Of a DNA stretch of 50,810 nucleotides, positions 31,965 to 43,155 are shown piece after piece. The notes under the pieces were generated by a model. It saw only the letters and a program-made list of their open reading frames with translations. It did not search any database and was not told where the DNA came from. The stretch's first letter is position 1. Each line of letters begins with the position of its first letter. The DNA is taken from NCBI GenBank assembly GCA_038046485.1, contig JBBSWA010000033.1, positions 1-50,810 of the forward strand, in the 5' to 3' direction. A program made the translations under genes and the position numbers. Origin of the DNA: JBBSWA01 sp038046485. GTDB taxonomy: Archaea > Nanobdellota > Nanobdellia > Woesearchaeales > SM23-78.

Positions 31965-34480
31965 GACAAACTCTTCACCTCACCTTCCTACTAGTACTTC
32001 TAGTCATCCTGGTCCTTCTAGGCACTACCCTTGCAGAAGCTGCCAATGCCACGGTGGTATACAGAAGCAATACGGGCAGCTGCGCTTCCAACGCCTTGAA
32101 CTGCCCCAAGATTCGAGCCTGGGATAGCACGGGTGGGGGAAGCTGGGGAAGCGCAGTTGAGTTGCCGACTGCCGGAAGCCCTGTTCGATATGCCGTCATC
32201 CGATTCAGCAATGTCAGCAGCAAACGAGCCCTTGTCACTTCGAGCGACGACGGCTTCCTCGACGGATATGTTTCGTACAACAACACCGCCTGGACGGTCA
32301 CGAACAACATCGGTCAAGTGTTTGGAAGCAACGCCGCCAAAAACGAACGACGATTTGACCTGCAATTCGAAACAGCAAGTGGAGACGCCGTACTAACCTA
32401 TGCCACCACGAATTCCAGCGGAAACTGCGACCTCGCGTACAAGGTATTATTGGCGAATGACACCAGCTGGGCCAACAGCGGCGAAACCTGCATTGACAAT
32501 GACCAACGCACCCAAGATGACCAATCCAGCTACATCAACATGGATCGCAACCCGTCTGATGACAGCTCTGAAATGGTGATGGCCAACCTCAATACCAACC
32601 TCTCCGATGTCACCGCACGAGTTTGGGATGGGGACAACTGGGGCAATCGAATGAATATCACCACCACGAGCTCCATTACCACCACTGAATCGCAAGATGT
32701 GGCTTATGCCAAGGATGGAAGCAAAGCGATGGTCGTTGCAGGGGATGGAGTGAACGGAAACGTCACAACCAAATACTGGAACGGGGCAAGCTGGACTACT
32801 ACTCCCGGATTTGACATCGATACGGGCGATGCTCTCGACCTCAAATGGATCCACCTGAAAGCCGACTCGCTCACAGATGACTTGCAAGCCGTCTTTGTAG
32901 ACAGCGGCAGTGATCTAGGAACAGCCTACTGGAACGGTGCCACTTGGGCCGTAACGCGCAATATCGATACTGCCGTGGACAGCAATGCGGCGCGACCCTC
33001 CGACTTTGCCTGGAACAGCACCAACAGCGGCGGAAAATTAGTCTTGGACACGGACACTACAGGCACTACACTCAGCCAACGCGGCTGCACCCCTCAATGC
33101 ACCAGCGGCACCACTACGTTCTCCACGTACGCTGCCACCGGTGCTTGGCTCAACCTCTACCGCGTGCCTTATGATCCCCTCACAAAAGTAAGCATCCTTG
33201 GACTACGCCTCAACAGTGCCTTTGACCTGGGCAGCTTCGCCCAAGGCATCAATGGAAGCTACTATACATATGGAGACAACACCCTTACAGCCGATACAAC
33301 CGTAACTACCTTTGAACCCTACAGCCTCGCCTTCCAAACAGCCTACGGCGGATACTCAGCCCCTTCCACTGTTTACACCCTCAACCAAAGCGCCTTCATC
33401 AAACTCGACAACAAAACAACAGATTGGGGGAATCTCACCATTTTAACTGACACGGCCGGCGACCAAGCCGCAGGAGGAAGCTCCTTCGATATCACTAACA
33501 TCAGCCTTGCTAATGGCCCCACACGACTCTTCGCCTATCTCCAACTCGCAGGAGGAGTGAACTACAGCGCCAACAACTACTACCGCATCTTCGTCACCAA
33601 TAATGAGGACAATGGCAAACCCACCGCTCCTGATACAGGTATATTGCTTCCTTTCAAATACACCCACGTCATCCAGCTCAACAACAGCAAATGCCGCGTC
33701 TTCAACAACACCGGCGGAAAAGTCGGCAACTGCCAATATTACAGCAACAACAACACCCTTGAAATTGAAGTCCCCTTCAAATACCTCAACGTGACCAAAG
33801 GAGAGAGCTTGAACGTAACGTTTGAGACGGGCAACTGGACGAATCGCTATGACCTTGCGCCTTACAACAGCGGCTACATCCAGTTCCTCATCAACCAAAC
33901 CAAGTACGAAACGTACAACTTTACTAACAACACCTACGCTAATTACTCAACAGACGATCCCCACCCATCGAATGGAAGCTTTAGCGCAGAATTATGGGTG
34001 CGAACCCCTGTCACTGCCGATCAGATGTTCATCAGCAGCGGAGAGTACGACAGCATGGAGTACTACTGGCGCATTGGGATGATCTCTGCCCACACAGGCA
34101 TCTTATCGATTAAGATGCAAGACGGAATCGAAGGCGGGGAATGGTGGGAGATTCCAGACCCCGGCGCTGAAAGCGGACAGATCATTGGTAGCAGCAGCTT
34201 GAGTGACAATCAATGGCACCACATCGCCTTTGTAAGGGACCGAGAACAGATGCGAGTCTATGGCTACGTGGACGGTGTGCCTGAGATCAACTTTAGTGAC
34301 AGCAGTCGAAACGTGACAAGCAATGCCTCCAACCTCGTCTTAGGTAAGTCCAACATTTACGCAGACCCTGGATTGGTAGGAAATCTAAGTGTAATCGGCA
34401 CGTATAACCGAGCCCTCACGACAGAAGAAGTACAAGATCACAACCTCACCCAACGAGAAGAAATCGAGGGAGAAACATGA
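31961..34480 (+). CDS. Secreted LamG-domain surface protein
   Basis: An 839-residue exported protein. The signal peptide LHLTFLLVLLVILVLLGTTLAEAANA ends at about residue 30. Residues about 30-450 form a beta-rich domain (ATVVYRSNTGSCASN...KWIHLKADSLTDDLQAVFVDSG) shared with the next gene. A second shared module (YYRIFVTNNED...PFKYTHVIQLNNS...LNVTFETGNW, about 525-640) follows. The C-terminus is a LamG-type domain (FSAELWVRTPVTADQMF...NQWHHIAFVRDREQMRVYGYVDG). Rich in Asn, Thr and NxS/T sequons. Overlaps both neighbours by 4 nt. Likely part of a multi-protein surface layer or adhesin; inference. Confidence 0.8.
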   Translation: MRQTLHLTFLLVLLVILVLLGTTLAEAANATVVYRSNTGSCASNALNCPKIRAWDSTGGGSWGSAVELPTAGSPVRYAVIRFSNVSSKRALVTSSDDGFLDGYVSYNNTAWTVTNNIGQVFGSNAAKNERRFDLQFETASGDAVLTYATTNSSGNCDLAYKVLLANDTSWANSGETCIDNDQRTQDDQSSYINMDRNPSDDSSEMVMANLNTNLSDVTARVWDGDNWGNRMNITTTSSITTTESQDVAYAKDGSKAMVVAGDGVNGNVTTKYWNGASWTTTPGFDIDTGDALDLKWIHLKADSLTDDLQAVFVDSGSDLGTAYWNGATWAVTRNIDTAVDSNAARPSDFAWNSTNSGGKLVLDTDTTGTTLSQRGCTPQCTSGTTTFSTYAATGAWLNLYRVPYDPLTKVSILGLRLNSAFDLGSFAQGINGSYYTYGDNTLTADTTVTTFEPYSLAFQTAYGGYSAPSTVYTLNQSAFIKLDNKTTDWGNLTILTDTAGDQAAGGSSFDITNISLANGPTRLFAYLQLAGGVNYSANNYYRIFVTNNEDNGKPTAPDTGILLPFKYTHVIQLNNSKCRVFNNTGGKVGNCQYYSNNNTLEIEVPFKYLNVTKGESLNVTFETGNWTNRYDLAPYNSGYIQFLINQTKYETYNFTNNTYANYSTDDPHPSNGSFSAELWVRTPVTADQMFISSGEYDSMEYYWRIGMISAHTGILSIKMQDGIEGGEWWEIPDPGAESGQIIGSSSLSDNQWHHIAFVRDREQMRVYGYVDGVPEINFSDSSRNVTSNASNLVLGKSNIYADPGLVGNLSVIGTYNRALTTEEVQDHNLTQREEIEGET

Positions 34481-37400
34481 GGATGAATCCCCTAAGCCAA
34501 AAAGGATTGATTCTCTTTGTACTGGCAGCCCTCTTCTTCATCCTCTTCTCATCTGTGACAGAGGCTGCCAACGCCACAGCCGTCTACCGAAGCAACACCG
34601 GCAGCTGTGCCACGAACGCCACGAACTGCCCCAAGATCCGCTTCTGGAACAGTACAGGGAACGGTGATTGGAGCAACGAAACTGAACTGCCAACAGCCGG
34701 CAGCCCCATCGAATGGACAGTCATACGCTTCAGCAATGTTTCTTCCAAACGAGTGATTGTCACGCAAAGTGCTGACGGACAACTGGACGGCTATGTTTCA
34801 TACAACAACACCGACTGGACCGTCACCAACAACCTCGACCGAGTTCACAATGGAAATATAGCCGCCAAAACCAGGATGTTCGACGTGCAGTTCGAAACCA
34901 GCACCGGCAACGCCCTTTTAGTGTTCGGCATTGGCAGTGCCAACGCAGCGTGTGACCTGGGCTACCGCATATTGCTGGCAAACGACACGAGTTGGGCCAA
35001 CAATGGAACCAATTGTTACAATGACGTGAACTTCGCAAACGACATGCAATACACATGGATTCATTCCGACCGCAATTACGCAGACACTAGCAACCAGATC
35101 ATCGTCAGTGGTTTCTACGCAAACGGCAGTGACATTCGGGCCTGGGTGTGGAACAACTCTGTATTCACCAACCCAAGAAACATCACCATGGTCTCCTCCT
35201 CGACGACCGGCCAGAATTTTGATGTGAGTTGCAGCAACACTGCAGGATGCTGGGTAGCTGCAGGAACCGATACAAATGGAAACGTAAGCGCACACAACTG
35301 GACAGGCAGCGCGTGGCAACAAACCCTAGGCTGCGACCCCACCAACGCCGGCCAGGACGTCACTTGGCTCAGTCTCAAAGCCGACCCCCTTACTGATGAT
35401 CTCCAGATCGCTGTTTCGGACACCGGGACCGACCTGGACGCGTGCTACTGGACAGGCAGCGCGTGGACCGCCGTCACCCAAATTGATGCCGACATTGATG
35501 GCACTACGACACGACTCTTTGACGTCGCTTGGAACACGTCAACCAACAGCACCAGTACAGACGCCAAGTTGATATGGGATACCGACACGACCGGCATTGG
35601 CCTACGCGTACGAAGCTGCACACCAGCCTGCAACAGTCAAACATTGGGCTCAGTGAGCAGCTACCCTTCCACTGGAAACTGGTTGTCTTTATACCGCGTA
35701 AATCCAGATCCCAATACGAACGTTGCCATGCTCGGCCTTCGCATGAACATCACCCCCTTTGGCATCGGCAGCTTCGCCATCCTAAATACAACCGGCAATT
35801 TCACCCAAGCGGGCACGTACGGCAACAGCAGCCTGACCAGCAACGCGTTCGTTGGCACTACGGAAGGAAGCTTCCTTGCCTTCCAACAATCAAGCGAAAA
35901 CCGAAGTATGATCCCCTTTGTCACAGCCGTGCAAGCCCTTTCCAAAAAACTCCTCAACAACAGCGCCCTCAATGTAACTGCGAATGTGAGCAGCAGCGAT
36001 GGACACAGTGTCTATACTGCCTATGCTACGGTCTATGCCCCCAATGGAAGCCTGTTCCAAACCCTTGCCCTCACCAATGGCGTTTCCATCATTTACACCA
36101 ACGCCACGGAAAAATTCACCACCCTCCCCTTTGGAAACTGGCTTGTCAACATCTACGCCAATAACACCCGAGGCAGCTTCAACGACACGGAAAACACGAC
36201 CTTTGCCATTTACCGCGCCCTGAACCAAAGCAAGACCATCACCATCGACGGAAACTTTGGCGACTGGGATGCCATTGTGAACACCACCGACCCCCTCACG
36301 GACAACACAGGCCCCATTGCAGGACAGCTCGCCGTCCACCGGCCCTACAATGGAAGCACTTCAGGCACAAACACCAATGCCAATGAAACGTATGATAACA
36401 GGCTCAATGACACTACGACCAAAATTGACCTGCTACTCAAAACAATATATAACGTAACTTATCAGCTACCAACTAAAACAACCCAAGGCCGCTTCTACAC
36501 CACAATAGACTTTGATGGTGGTCCTGGAACCTCGTTGCGATTACAAGTCTATAATTGGAGCAATGGCACGTACCAGGCCTTCACCCTGTGCGCTAACCCA
36601 GTCACTTGTTCCGGAACGACAAGTTCTACAGACGTAAGCCTAAACAACGGTTTAATCAACAGCACCGCCAACACCATGATTTTGTTTGACACCACTGGAG
36701 GCCCCACTACGGCTGACGTCAGCGACACCTACATCAGCGTACCTGGCGGAACGTACGACTACCAAGGCATTACCAAACCCAGCCAGCCCATGAATGCAAG
36801 CAATGGCAGCGTCGCTATTGGAACCCCCTGTGCTTCCAACAGCGACCCTTACTGTGGGACTACACTCCAAGAATTTGCCACCAAAGAATACCACGCCGTT
36901 GCCCTTGAAAACAGCACCACCATGACACAGGTTTCATCCGGCACCAATTATGCCACTATGATCTTCCACTTCAACATCAGCGAAACTCGAGAAAACCCTC
37001 AAGAACTCACCCTGCGATGGATCGGAAGCTGGAGCGGAAACGGCAACCTCCAAGTTGGCTTCTACAACTATGGCAGCAGTGCATGGGATGGAGTATCCAT
37101 TATAAGCGACAGTGCTTTCAAACCCCGAATCATCAATGTCAGCAATGCCACCGACTACATCAATGACAACAAAATGGTCCACGTCCTCCTCCAAGGAGGC
37201 ACGGGCATCGGCGGCAACCTCATCACCGACTACGTCAGCCTATCCACCCTTGCCAAACCCAATCGAGACTTTGACCTCAACCAAGTCAAGCTGACCAACA
37301 ACAACACCCACTTATTCGCGTACATGAAATTAAATGGCAGCGTCAACTTCAACAATGCCAGCCGATACTACCGCCTGTTTGTCTCCACCACGGAAAGCGG

Positions 37401-40400
37401 CCCCAACTCCACCACGCCCGAGACTTTCAAGCAACTGCCCTTCAACTACAGCTACCGCATCCAACTCAACAACTCGGCCTGCACCATTTTCAACAACAGC
37501 AACGTCACCCTCTCCGGCTGCACGTTTGCGAATGATTCCGATGAGATTGAGCTTCAAGCACCCCTCTCCACACTTGATCTAACTACGGACAAAAACATCA
37601 ACGTCACCTTTGAAACCAGCAGCGCCACCGAGCAATACGACACAGCACCTGACGCACAAAGCTTCCTTAATGTTTACCTGAATAATACTGTTGAAACACC
37701 TGCCCCCTGCGACAAACCCCTCACTGGAGACTGGAATGTGAATAGCACACAAGTCTGCAACAACCAACTCATCAACCTCACCGGAAACTTAACGATTAAC
37801 GGAACTGGCAATCTCACCTTCCACAACGTCACGCTGATCATCAATGTCACGTACAATGGCACTTATGGCATCAATGTCAGCGGCACTTTCTTTATCAATC
37901 AAAGCAACATCACAGGCATCAACCAAACCACCTGGCTCAGCAACCAATATACTTTCCGCACCTTCTCAGGAAGTAGCCTCACCCTTATCAACAGCAACGT
38001 CAGCCGTACTGGATGGACGAATTCCTTTGGGCGCCGAGGACTCGAAGCCAATGGAACCCTACAAAACTTCAGCGGAAACACCCTCGCCAGCAACTTCATT
38101 GGCCTCACGATCTACAGCAGCGGCAATAATATCACCCAGAACACCATCCATAACGACCAAACAGGCGGAATGCTCTACGGCATCTACATACTTGGCGTAA
38201 GCGGCTACGCGCCCACCGCAAACCGCATCACCAGCAACACCATACGAACCAATGGAACCAGCACCAAAGGCATACGACTCGAAACAAACGCCAACCAAAC
38301 CAACATCACCGGAAACACAATAAACACCTGGGGAACCAGCAGCAGCAACATTGGAATCCTACTCACCACCAACACCGGAAACAACACCATCACCGCAAAC
38401 ACCATCAACACCAACGGAACCAACAACAACTACGGCATCCAACTCACCACCAACACCCAAAACAACACCATCCAAGGAAACACCATATGGACCGACGGAA
38501 GCAGCAGCAGCAATCACGGAATCCTCCTATCCGGAACCGCCACCACCCTACTCCAAGGAAACCTCATCCAACACAACACCATCAACACCCAAGGAACCAG
38601 CACCGACATCGGCATCTACCTAATCACCAACGTAAACCAAACCACAGTATACAACAACACCATCACCACCAAAGGAACCAACGACAACTACGGCATCAAC
38701 TTTCTCATACAAGTAGGTAATAATACTATCACTGGAAATACGATCAACACTGCTGGAACGAGTACCAACTACGGAATCTACCTAACCACCGACACAATCA
38801 ACAATGCCATCACCGGAAACACCATCTGGACAGACGGAACCATCAACAACAACTTCGGAATCTACCTACTAGGAACAGCAACCACACTAACCGACGGAAA
38901 CATCATCCAACACAACACCATCCACACCAACGGAACCGCTAGCAACTACGGCATCTACCTCAGCACCTACGTAAACAAAACTACCCTTCAAAATAACACC
39001 ATCACCACACAAGGAAGAACAGGAGGAAACAACTACGGAATCTACCTAACCACCGACACAATCAACAACAGCATCCAAGGAAACACTATAAACACCAATG
39101 GAACCGATACCGACTACGGCATCTACCTGAGTGACTCTGCTGACGGAAATGTCATTCAGGACGCTTACGTCAACACCACCCAATCCCCTGCCGTTGTCAT
39201 CGAATCCAACCATAGCGTACTTTACAATGTAACCGCCATCAGCAACAGCAGCAACGGCATCCAACTCAGCCTCAGCGCCTACAACAACACCATCAATTCC
39301 TCCTATGGATACAGCGAAACTGGAATCGGGATCTACCTCTTACAAGACAGCCACAACAACAACATCAGCCATAGCACGGGCAACAGCACCCGCGGCGCAG
39401 GAGTACGCACGGGCAGCTACAACAACACCTTCATCAACCTAACCGCATTGACACGCTGGGGACAAGCCCTCTACTTCGGCTTTGCCAATGCCACAACTGT
39501 CATCGACCTTACTGCCCGAGCACCTGTCGGAACAGGAGTCTTCCTTGCATACAGCAACAACATCACGATTCTTGGTGGAATGATCAACGCGAGCAACGGA
39601 TTCAACTTCACCGACGCCAGCAATGACAACAATTTCATTGACGTGAACCTGACCAATACCACTGCCGCACTGGATGTGTTCTTCAAAAGCACTGCAGCCG
39701 CAAACAGCGTGAACACCACCTTCCTCAATGTCACCTTTAGAAAGACAAACATTACTTACAGTTGTACGGGAGTCTGCACGTTTAATGTAAAATGGTGGCT
39801 GAATGTCAAAGTCAACACTTCTGACCAAACCAGCTTACAAAACGCCAACGTGACGATACGAGATGTAAATATAGCCCAACGGTTCACAGAACTCACCGAC
39901 ACCAACGGCCAGATCGTCATTAAAAACATCACCGAGTACACCCAGACTGCGCTCAGCACCACACCTTTAACCAATTACACCATGAACGCCACCTCCCCCG
40001 ACAGTGATATCATAGAACTGGAAACACCAACCAGCCCGCACCGAAGCTTCAACCTCACCCAAAGCACTTACCTCTTTGTCACTTTCAGAGACACCTGTCA
40101 AGAACCCCTCACCGGCGAATGGAATGTGAACAGCACCCAAATTTGCAGGAACAAAATCATCAACCTCACCGGCAACTTAACGATTAACGGAACAGGCAAC
40201 CTCACCTTCCACAACGTCACCTTGATCATGAACACCACATACAACGGCAGCAGCATGATCAACATCTCCGGCTACGCCACCATCAACCAAAGCAACATCA
40301 CCGGAATCAACCAAACCGCCTCTCTCAGCTGGCAATACGCCTTCATCACTCGCGTCAAAAACGCCGGACCCGACCTCCCCAACAGTATAACCATCATCAA

Positions 40401-43155
40401 CAGCCACATCTCAAGAACCGGATGGAACGACGCCCTTGGACAGCGAGGACTCGAACTGAACAATACCCCTACCAACTTCAGTGGCAACAACATCACCAAC
40501 AGTTTCATTGGACTAACCATTTATTCCAGCAATACCTACATCCAAAACAGCAACATCACCGGAAATAAGTACGCCATCTACAGCACCCGCACAGGCGACA
40601 GCGTTACCAACCTCACCGTCCTAAATAATAACATCGAAGCCTACAGCGCCTATGGAATATATTTTAACACCAACGTCAACAACAGCCTCCTACAAAGAAA
40701 CACCATCACCACGTCTGGCAATACAGCCAACAACTACGGGATCTACCTCTTCACTCAAGTAGGCAACAACACCATCACTGGAAACACCATCAACACCAAC
40801 GGAACCGGCAGCAACTATGGCATCTACCTACAAAACACCGCCAACAACAACAATCTCACCGGAAACACCATCAACACCGAAGGAGGAACCGCTGCCAGCA
40901 ACAACTATGGAATCTATCTGACCGGAACAGCCACTACGCCTGTCATCAGCAACCTGATCCAACACAATGTCATCAAAACAAATGGAACCGCCACCAACTA
41001 CGGAGTCTACCTCACTGGAAATGCCAACAACACGCTCATTCAAAACAACACCATCACCACACTCGGAAGAAACGGAGCCAACAACTACGGCATCTACCTG
41101 CAAAGTTACGTAGGCAACAACACCCTCACCCAAAACACCATCAACACCAACGGAACCACCGATAACTATGGCATCTACCTATCCACGATATCCACCAACA
41201 ACAATCTCACCGGAAACACCATCAACACCGAAGGAAGCACCGCCACCAGCAACAGCTACGGGATCTACCTACGTGGAATCGACCAAGTTGGATTTGCGAT
41301 CAGCCCCTCCATCAACAACCTCATCCAACACAATGCCATCAAAACAAACGGAACCGACACCAACTATGGCATCTACTTCTTTACCAGTGTGAACCACACC
41401 ACCACCACGAACAACACCATCACCACACTTGGAAGAAACGGAGCCAACAACCACGGCATCATCCTAAGCACTAATACAGGAAACAACACCATCGCCCAAA
41501 ACACCATCAACACCAACGGAACCACGGATAACTACGGAATCTACCTAACTACCAACACCATCAACAACAACCTAAGCGGGAACACCATCAACACCGAAGG
41601 AAGCACCGCTACCAGCAACAACTACGGCATCTACCTACTCGGAACCAGCACCGGACTCATGGATGGGAATATCATTCAACACAACACCTTCAAAACAAAC
41701 GGAACCACCACCAACTACGGGATCCACCTAAACACCAACGTAAACGCCACCACTATTGCAAACAATACCATCATCACCCAAGGAAGGACAGGAACCAACA
41801 ACCACGGCATCTACCTAAAAACACAAACTGGAAACAACAGCATTACAGGCAACACCATCCTTGCCTTCACACCCCTTAATACCCAAAACAACTATGGAAT
41901 TATCCTCGAAGACACCAGCAACAACAACACCATTGCCAGCAACAACATCACCGTAAACGGAAGCAACAGCTACGCCATCAACATCACCCAAAGCAACTAC
42001 ACCAACTTCACCAACACCCTACTCAGCAACACCCTATACAACCCCGGCAACTGGATCACCACCGACAGCCTAAGCCTCGCCAACTTCACCAACACCACCT
42101 TTGATGCCATCAATGGAAGCATCAACTACTACGGACACTTCGGCATCAACATCACCCAAAAAACCATCAACCAAAGCAACGTCAACCTCACATTCAACCG
42201 AACCTACGTCAACTCCACCTACTTGCCCTTCCTCAATACTTCCGCCCAGATCACCCTACGCAATGTCAGCTTTGCAACAAACCCGCAAGTCCTGGTGGAT
42301 TACAACGACCAAAACAACTTTGTCAACTGCCCCACTACTATTTGCAACAACATAAGCATCAACGGCGGCACCTTTATTTTCAATGTAACCAGCTTTACTA
42401 CGTACGCCGTCATTAATGGAACCACCAACCGAAAACCTGACAACGCAAGCCCCAACTTCCCAGCGCCAGGAGATCAAACATTCACCAACCGCACCCCGTT
42501 CTTCAACTGGACCAACAACACCAACCCCATCGACCCCAATGGAGATACAGTTACGTATCACCTCCAAATCGCACTGGACAGCGCTTTCTCTACGATCATC
42601 TACCAAAACAACAGCATTGTCCACAACTACTTCAACTACCCTGCCGAGCTTGACTTTACCACGTACTTCTGGCGCGTACGAGCAAATGACTCTTATGGAC
42701 TGGAAGGAGACTTCAACGGAACCAACTTTACCCTTGTCAAAAGCGTAGACATCAACCTCACTGCCAACATGACGATCTTTGGCTTCATGAACCTATCTGG
42801 AAACAACGACACAAGCGATAATGACCCGCCACCCTTCACCCTGCAGAACATCGGAAACTATGAAGTCAACATCAGCATCAACAGCACCCAGCTCTGGCGC
42901 AGCGCGGGCCTGAACCAGAGCAACTACATGTACAAAGCGAATGACACGCAAGGCTGCACAAGCTGCTTTGACAAAACCAACAGCATCACTACGTACACGA
43001 ACATGACTGGGGCGGACAGCATCATGTTCCTCAACACACTCAACCACACCACCAATAAGAACACCGCCAGTGTGGATATCAATGTCACCGTCCCCGTTAA
43101 TGAACCGCCCGGCATCACTACAGCTACCGTACTCTTCGTAGCGAGGAACTCATGA
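34477..43155 (+). CDS. Giant 2892-residue beta-helix surface protein
   Basis: The largest gene here. A signal peptide (GLILFVLAALFFILFSSVTEAANA) is followed by the same N-terminal beta domain as the preceding gene (about 33-450). Next come a DGNFGDWDAI module (about 590), a further shared YYRLFVSTTESG module (about 965), then two related parallel beta-helix blocks. Each begins PLTG(D/E)WNVNSTQ(V/I)C and LTGNLTINGTGNLTFHNVTL (about 1085 and 1875), and each is built of NNTITGNTINTNGT..NYGIYL-type NosD-like rungs. A fibronectin-like end (RTPFFNWTNNTNPID...FWRVRANDSYG) and a final beta segment finish it. Extremely rich in Asn/Thr and NxS/T sequons, so probably heavily N-glycosylated. Overlaps both neighbours by 4 nt. 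Candidate adhesin or carbohydrate-binding stalk. Confidence 0.85.
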   Translation: MRMNPLSQKGLILFVLAALFFILFSSVTEAANATAVYRSNTGSCATNATNCPKIRFWNSTGNGDWSNETELPTAGSPIEWTVIRFSNVSSKRVIVTQSADGQLDGYVSYNNTDWTVTNNLDRVHNGNIAAKTRMFDVQFETSTGNALLVFGIGSANAACDLGYRILLANDTSWANNGTNCYNDVNFANDMQYTWIHSDRNYADTSNQIIVSGFYANGSDIRAWVWNNSVFTNPRNITMVSSSTTGQNFDVSCSNTAGCWVAAGTDTNGNVSAHNWTGSAWQQTLGCDPTNAGQDVTWLSLKADPLTDDLQIAVSDTGTDLDACYWTGSAWTAVTQIDADIDGTTTRLFDVAWNTSTNSTSTDAKLIWDTDTTGIGLRVRSCTPACNSQTLGSVSSYPSTGNWLSLYRVNPDPNTNVAMLGLRMNITPFGIGSFAILNTTGNFTQAGTYGNSSLTSNAFVGTTEGSFLAFQQSSENRSMIPFVTAVQALSKKLLNNSALNVTANVSSSDGHSVYTAYATVYAPNGSLFQTLALTNGVSIIYTNATEKFTTLPFGNWLVNIYANNTRGSFNDTENTTFAIYRALNQSKTITIDGNFGDWDAIVNTTDPLTDNTGPIAGQLAVHRPYNGSTSGTNTNANETYDNRLNDTTTKIDLLLKTIYNVTYQLPTKTTQGRFYTTIDFDGGPGTSLRLQVYNWSNGTYQAFTLCANPVTCSGTTSSTDVSLNNGLINSTANTMILFDTTGGPTTADVSDTYISVPGGTYDYQGITKPSQPMNASNGSVAIGTPCASNSDPYCGTTLQEFATKEYHAVALENSTTMTQVSSGTNYATMIFHFNISETRENPQELTLRWIGSWSGNGNLQVGFYNYGSSAWDGVSIISDSAFKPRIINVSNATDYINDNKMVHVLLQGGTGIGGNLITDYVSLSTLAKPNRDFDLNQVKLTNNNTHLFAYMKLNGSVNFNNASRYYRLFVSTTESGPNSTTPETFKQLPFNYSYRIQLNNSACTIFNNSNVTLSGCTFANDSDEIELQAPLSTLDLTTDKNINVTFETSSATEQYDTAPDAQSFLNVYLNNTVETPAPCDKPLTGDWNVNSTQVCNNQLINLTGNLTINGTGNLTFHNVTLIINVTYNGTYGINVSGTFFINQSNITGINQTTWLSNQYTFRTFSGSSLTLINSNVSRTGWTNSFGRRGLEANGTLQNFSGNTLASNFIGLTIYSSGNNITQNTIHNDQTGGMLYGIYILGVSGYAPTANRITSNTIRTNGTSTKGIRLETNANQTNITGNTINTWGTSSSNIGILLTTNTGNNTITANTINTNGTNNNYGIQLTTNTQNNTIQGNTIWTDGSSSSNHGILLSGTATTLLQGNLIQHNTINTQGTSTDIGIYLITNVNQTTVYNNTITTKGTNDNYGINFLIQVGNNTITGNTINTAGTSTNYGIYLTTDTINNAITGNTIWTDGTINNNFGIYLLGTATTLTDGNIIQHNTIHTNGTASNYGIYLSTYVNKTTLQNNTITTQGRTGGNNYGIYLTTDTINNSIQGNTINTNGTDTDYGIYLSDSADGNVIQDAYVNTTQSPAVVIESNHSVLYNVTAISNSSNGIQLSLSAYNNTINSSYGYSETGIGIYLLQDSHNNNISHSTGNSTRGAGVRTGSYNNTFINLTALTRWGQALYFGFANATTVIDLTARAPVGTGVFLAYSNNITILGGMINASNGFNFTDASNDNNFIDVNLTNTTAALDVFFKSTAAANSVNTTFLNVTFRKTNITYSCTGVCTFNVKWWLNVKVNTSDQTSLQNANVTIRDVNIAQRFTELTDTNGQIVIKNITEYTQTALSTTPLTNYTMNATSPDSDIIELETPTSPHRSFNLTQSTYLFVTFRDTCQEPLTGEWNVNSTQICRNKIINLTGNLTINGTGNLTFHNVTLIMNTTYNGSSMINISGYATINQSNITGINQTASLSWQYAFITRVKNAGPDLPNSITIINSHISRTGWNDALGQRGLELNNTPTNFSGNNITNSFIGLTIYSSNTYIQNSNITGNKYAIYSTRTGDSVTNLTVLNNNIEAYSAYGIYFNTNVNNSLLQRNTITTSGNTANNYGIYLFTQVGNNTITGNTINTNGTGSNYGIYLQNTANNNNLTGNTINTEGGTAASNNYGIYLTGTATTPVISNLIQHNVIKTNGTATNYGVYLTGNANNTLIQNNTITTLGRNGANNYGIYLQSYVGNNTLTQNTINTNGTTDNYGIYLSTISTNNNLTGNTINTEGSTATSNSYGIYLRGIDQVGFAISPSINNLIQHNAIKTNGTDTNYGIYFFTSVNHTTTTNNTITTLGRNGANNHGIILSTNTGNNTIAQNTINTNGTTDNYGIYLTTNTINNNLSGNTINTEGSTATSNNYGIYLLGTSTGLMDGNIIQHNTFKTNGTTTNYGIHLNTNVNATTIANNTIITQGRTGTNNHGIYLKTQTGNNSITGNTILAFTPLNTQNNYGIILEDTSNNNTIASNNITVNGSNSYAINITQSNYTNFTNTLLSNTLYNPGNWITTDSLSLANFTNTTFDAINGSINYYGHFGINITQKTINQSNVNLTFNRTYVNSTYLPFLNTSAQITLRNVSFATNPQVLVDYNDQNNFVNCPTTICNNISINGGTFIFNVTSFTTYAVINGTTNRKPDNASPNFPAPGDQTFTNRTPFFNWTNNTNPIDPNGDTVTYHLQIALDSAFSTIIYQNNSIVHNYFNYPAELDFTTYFWRVRANDSYGLEGDFNGTNFTLVKSVDINLTANMTIFGFMNLSGNNDTSDNDPPPFTLQNIGNYEVNISINSTQLWRSAGLNQSNYMYKANDTQGCTSCFDKTNSITTYTNMTGADSIMFLNTLNHTTNKNTASVDINVTVPVNEPPGITTATVLFVARNS
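38220..39130 (+). repeat. First beta-helix coding repeat tract
   Basis: Imperfect tandem coding repeats. Blocks such as GGAAACACCATCAACACC and AACTACGGCATCTACCT recur about every 60-150 nt with near-synonymous changes. They encode NosD-like rungs with alternating INT/IWT and NYGIYL lines. Codon choice is strongly AAC/ACC-biased compared with neighbouring genes, consistent with repeat amplification. Confidence 0.75.
40680..41960 (+). repeat. Second beta-helix coding repeat tract
   Basis: The same rung type as the first tract, but with a longer higher-order period of about 330-390 nt. A three-rung group (EGSTATSNNYGIYL, IQHNxIKTNGT, TTLGRNGANNYGI) recurs at least three times. Near-identical nucleotide stretches between periods suggest recent duplication or gene conversion. 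Confidence 0.75.

Noticed and set aside
40828..41133. Minus-strand frames opposite the beta-helix gene
   Set aside because: Val/Gly/Asp-rich translations arise from antisense reading of the AAC/ACC-rich repeats; many similar ones occur along the gene.
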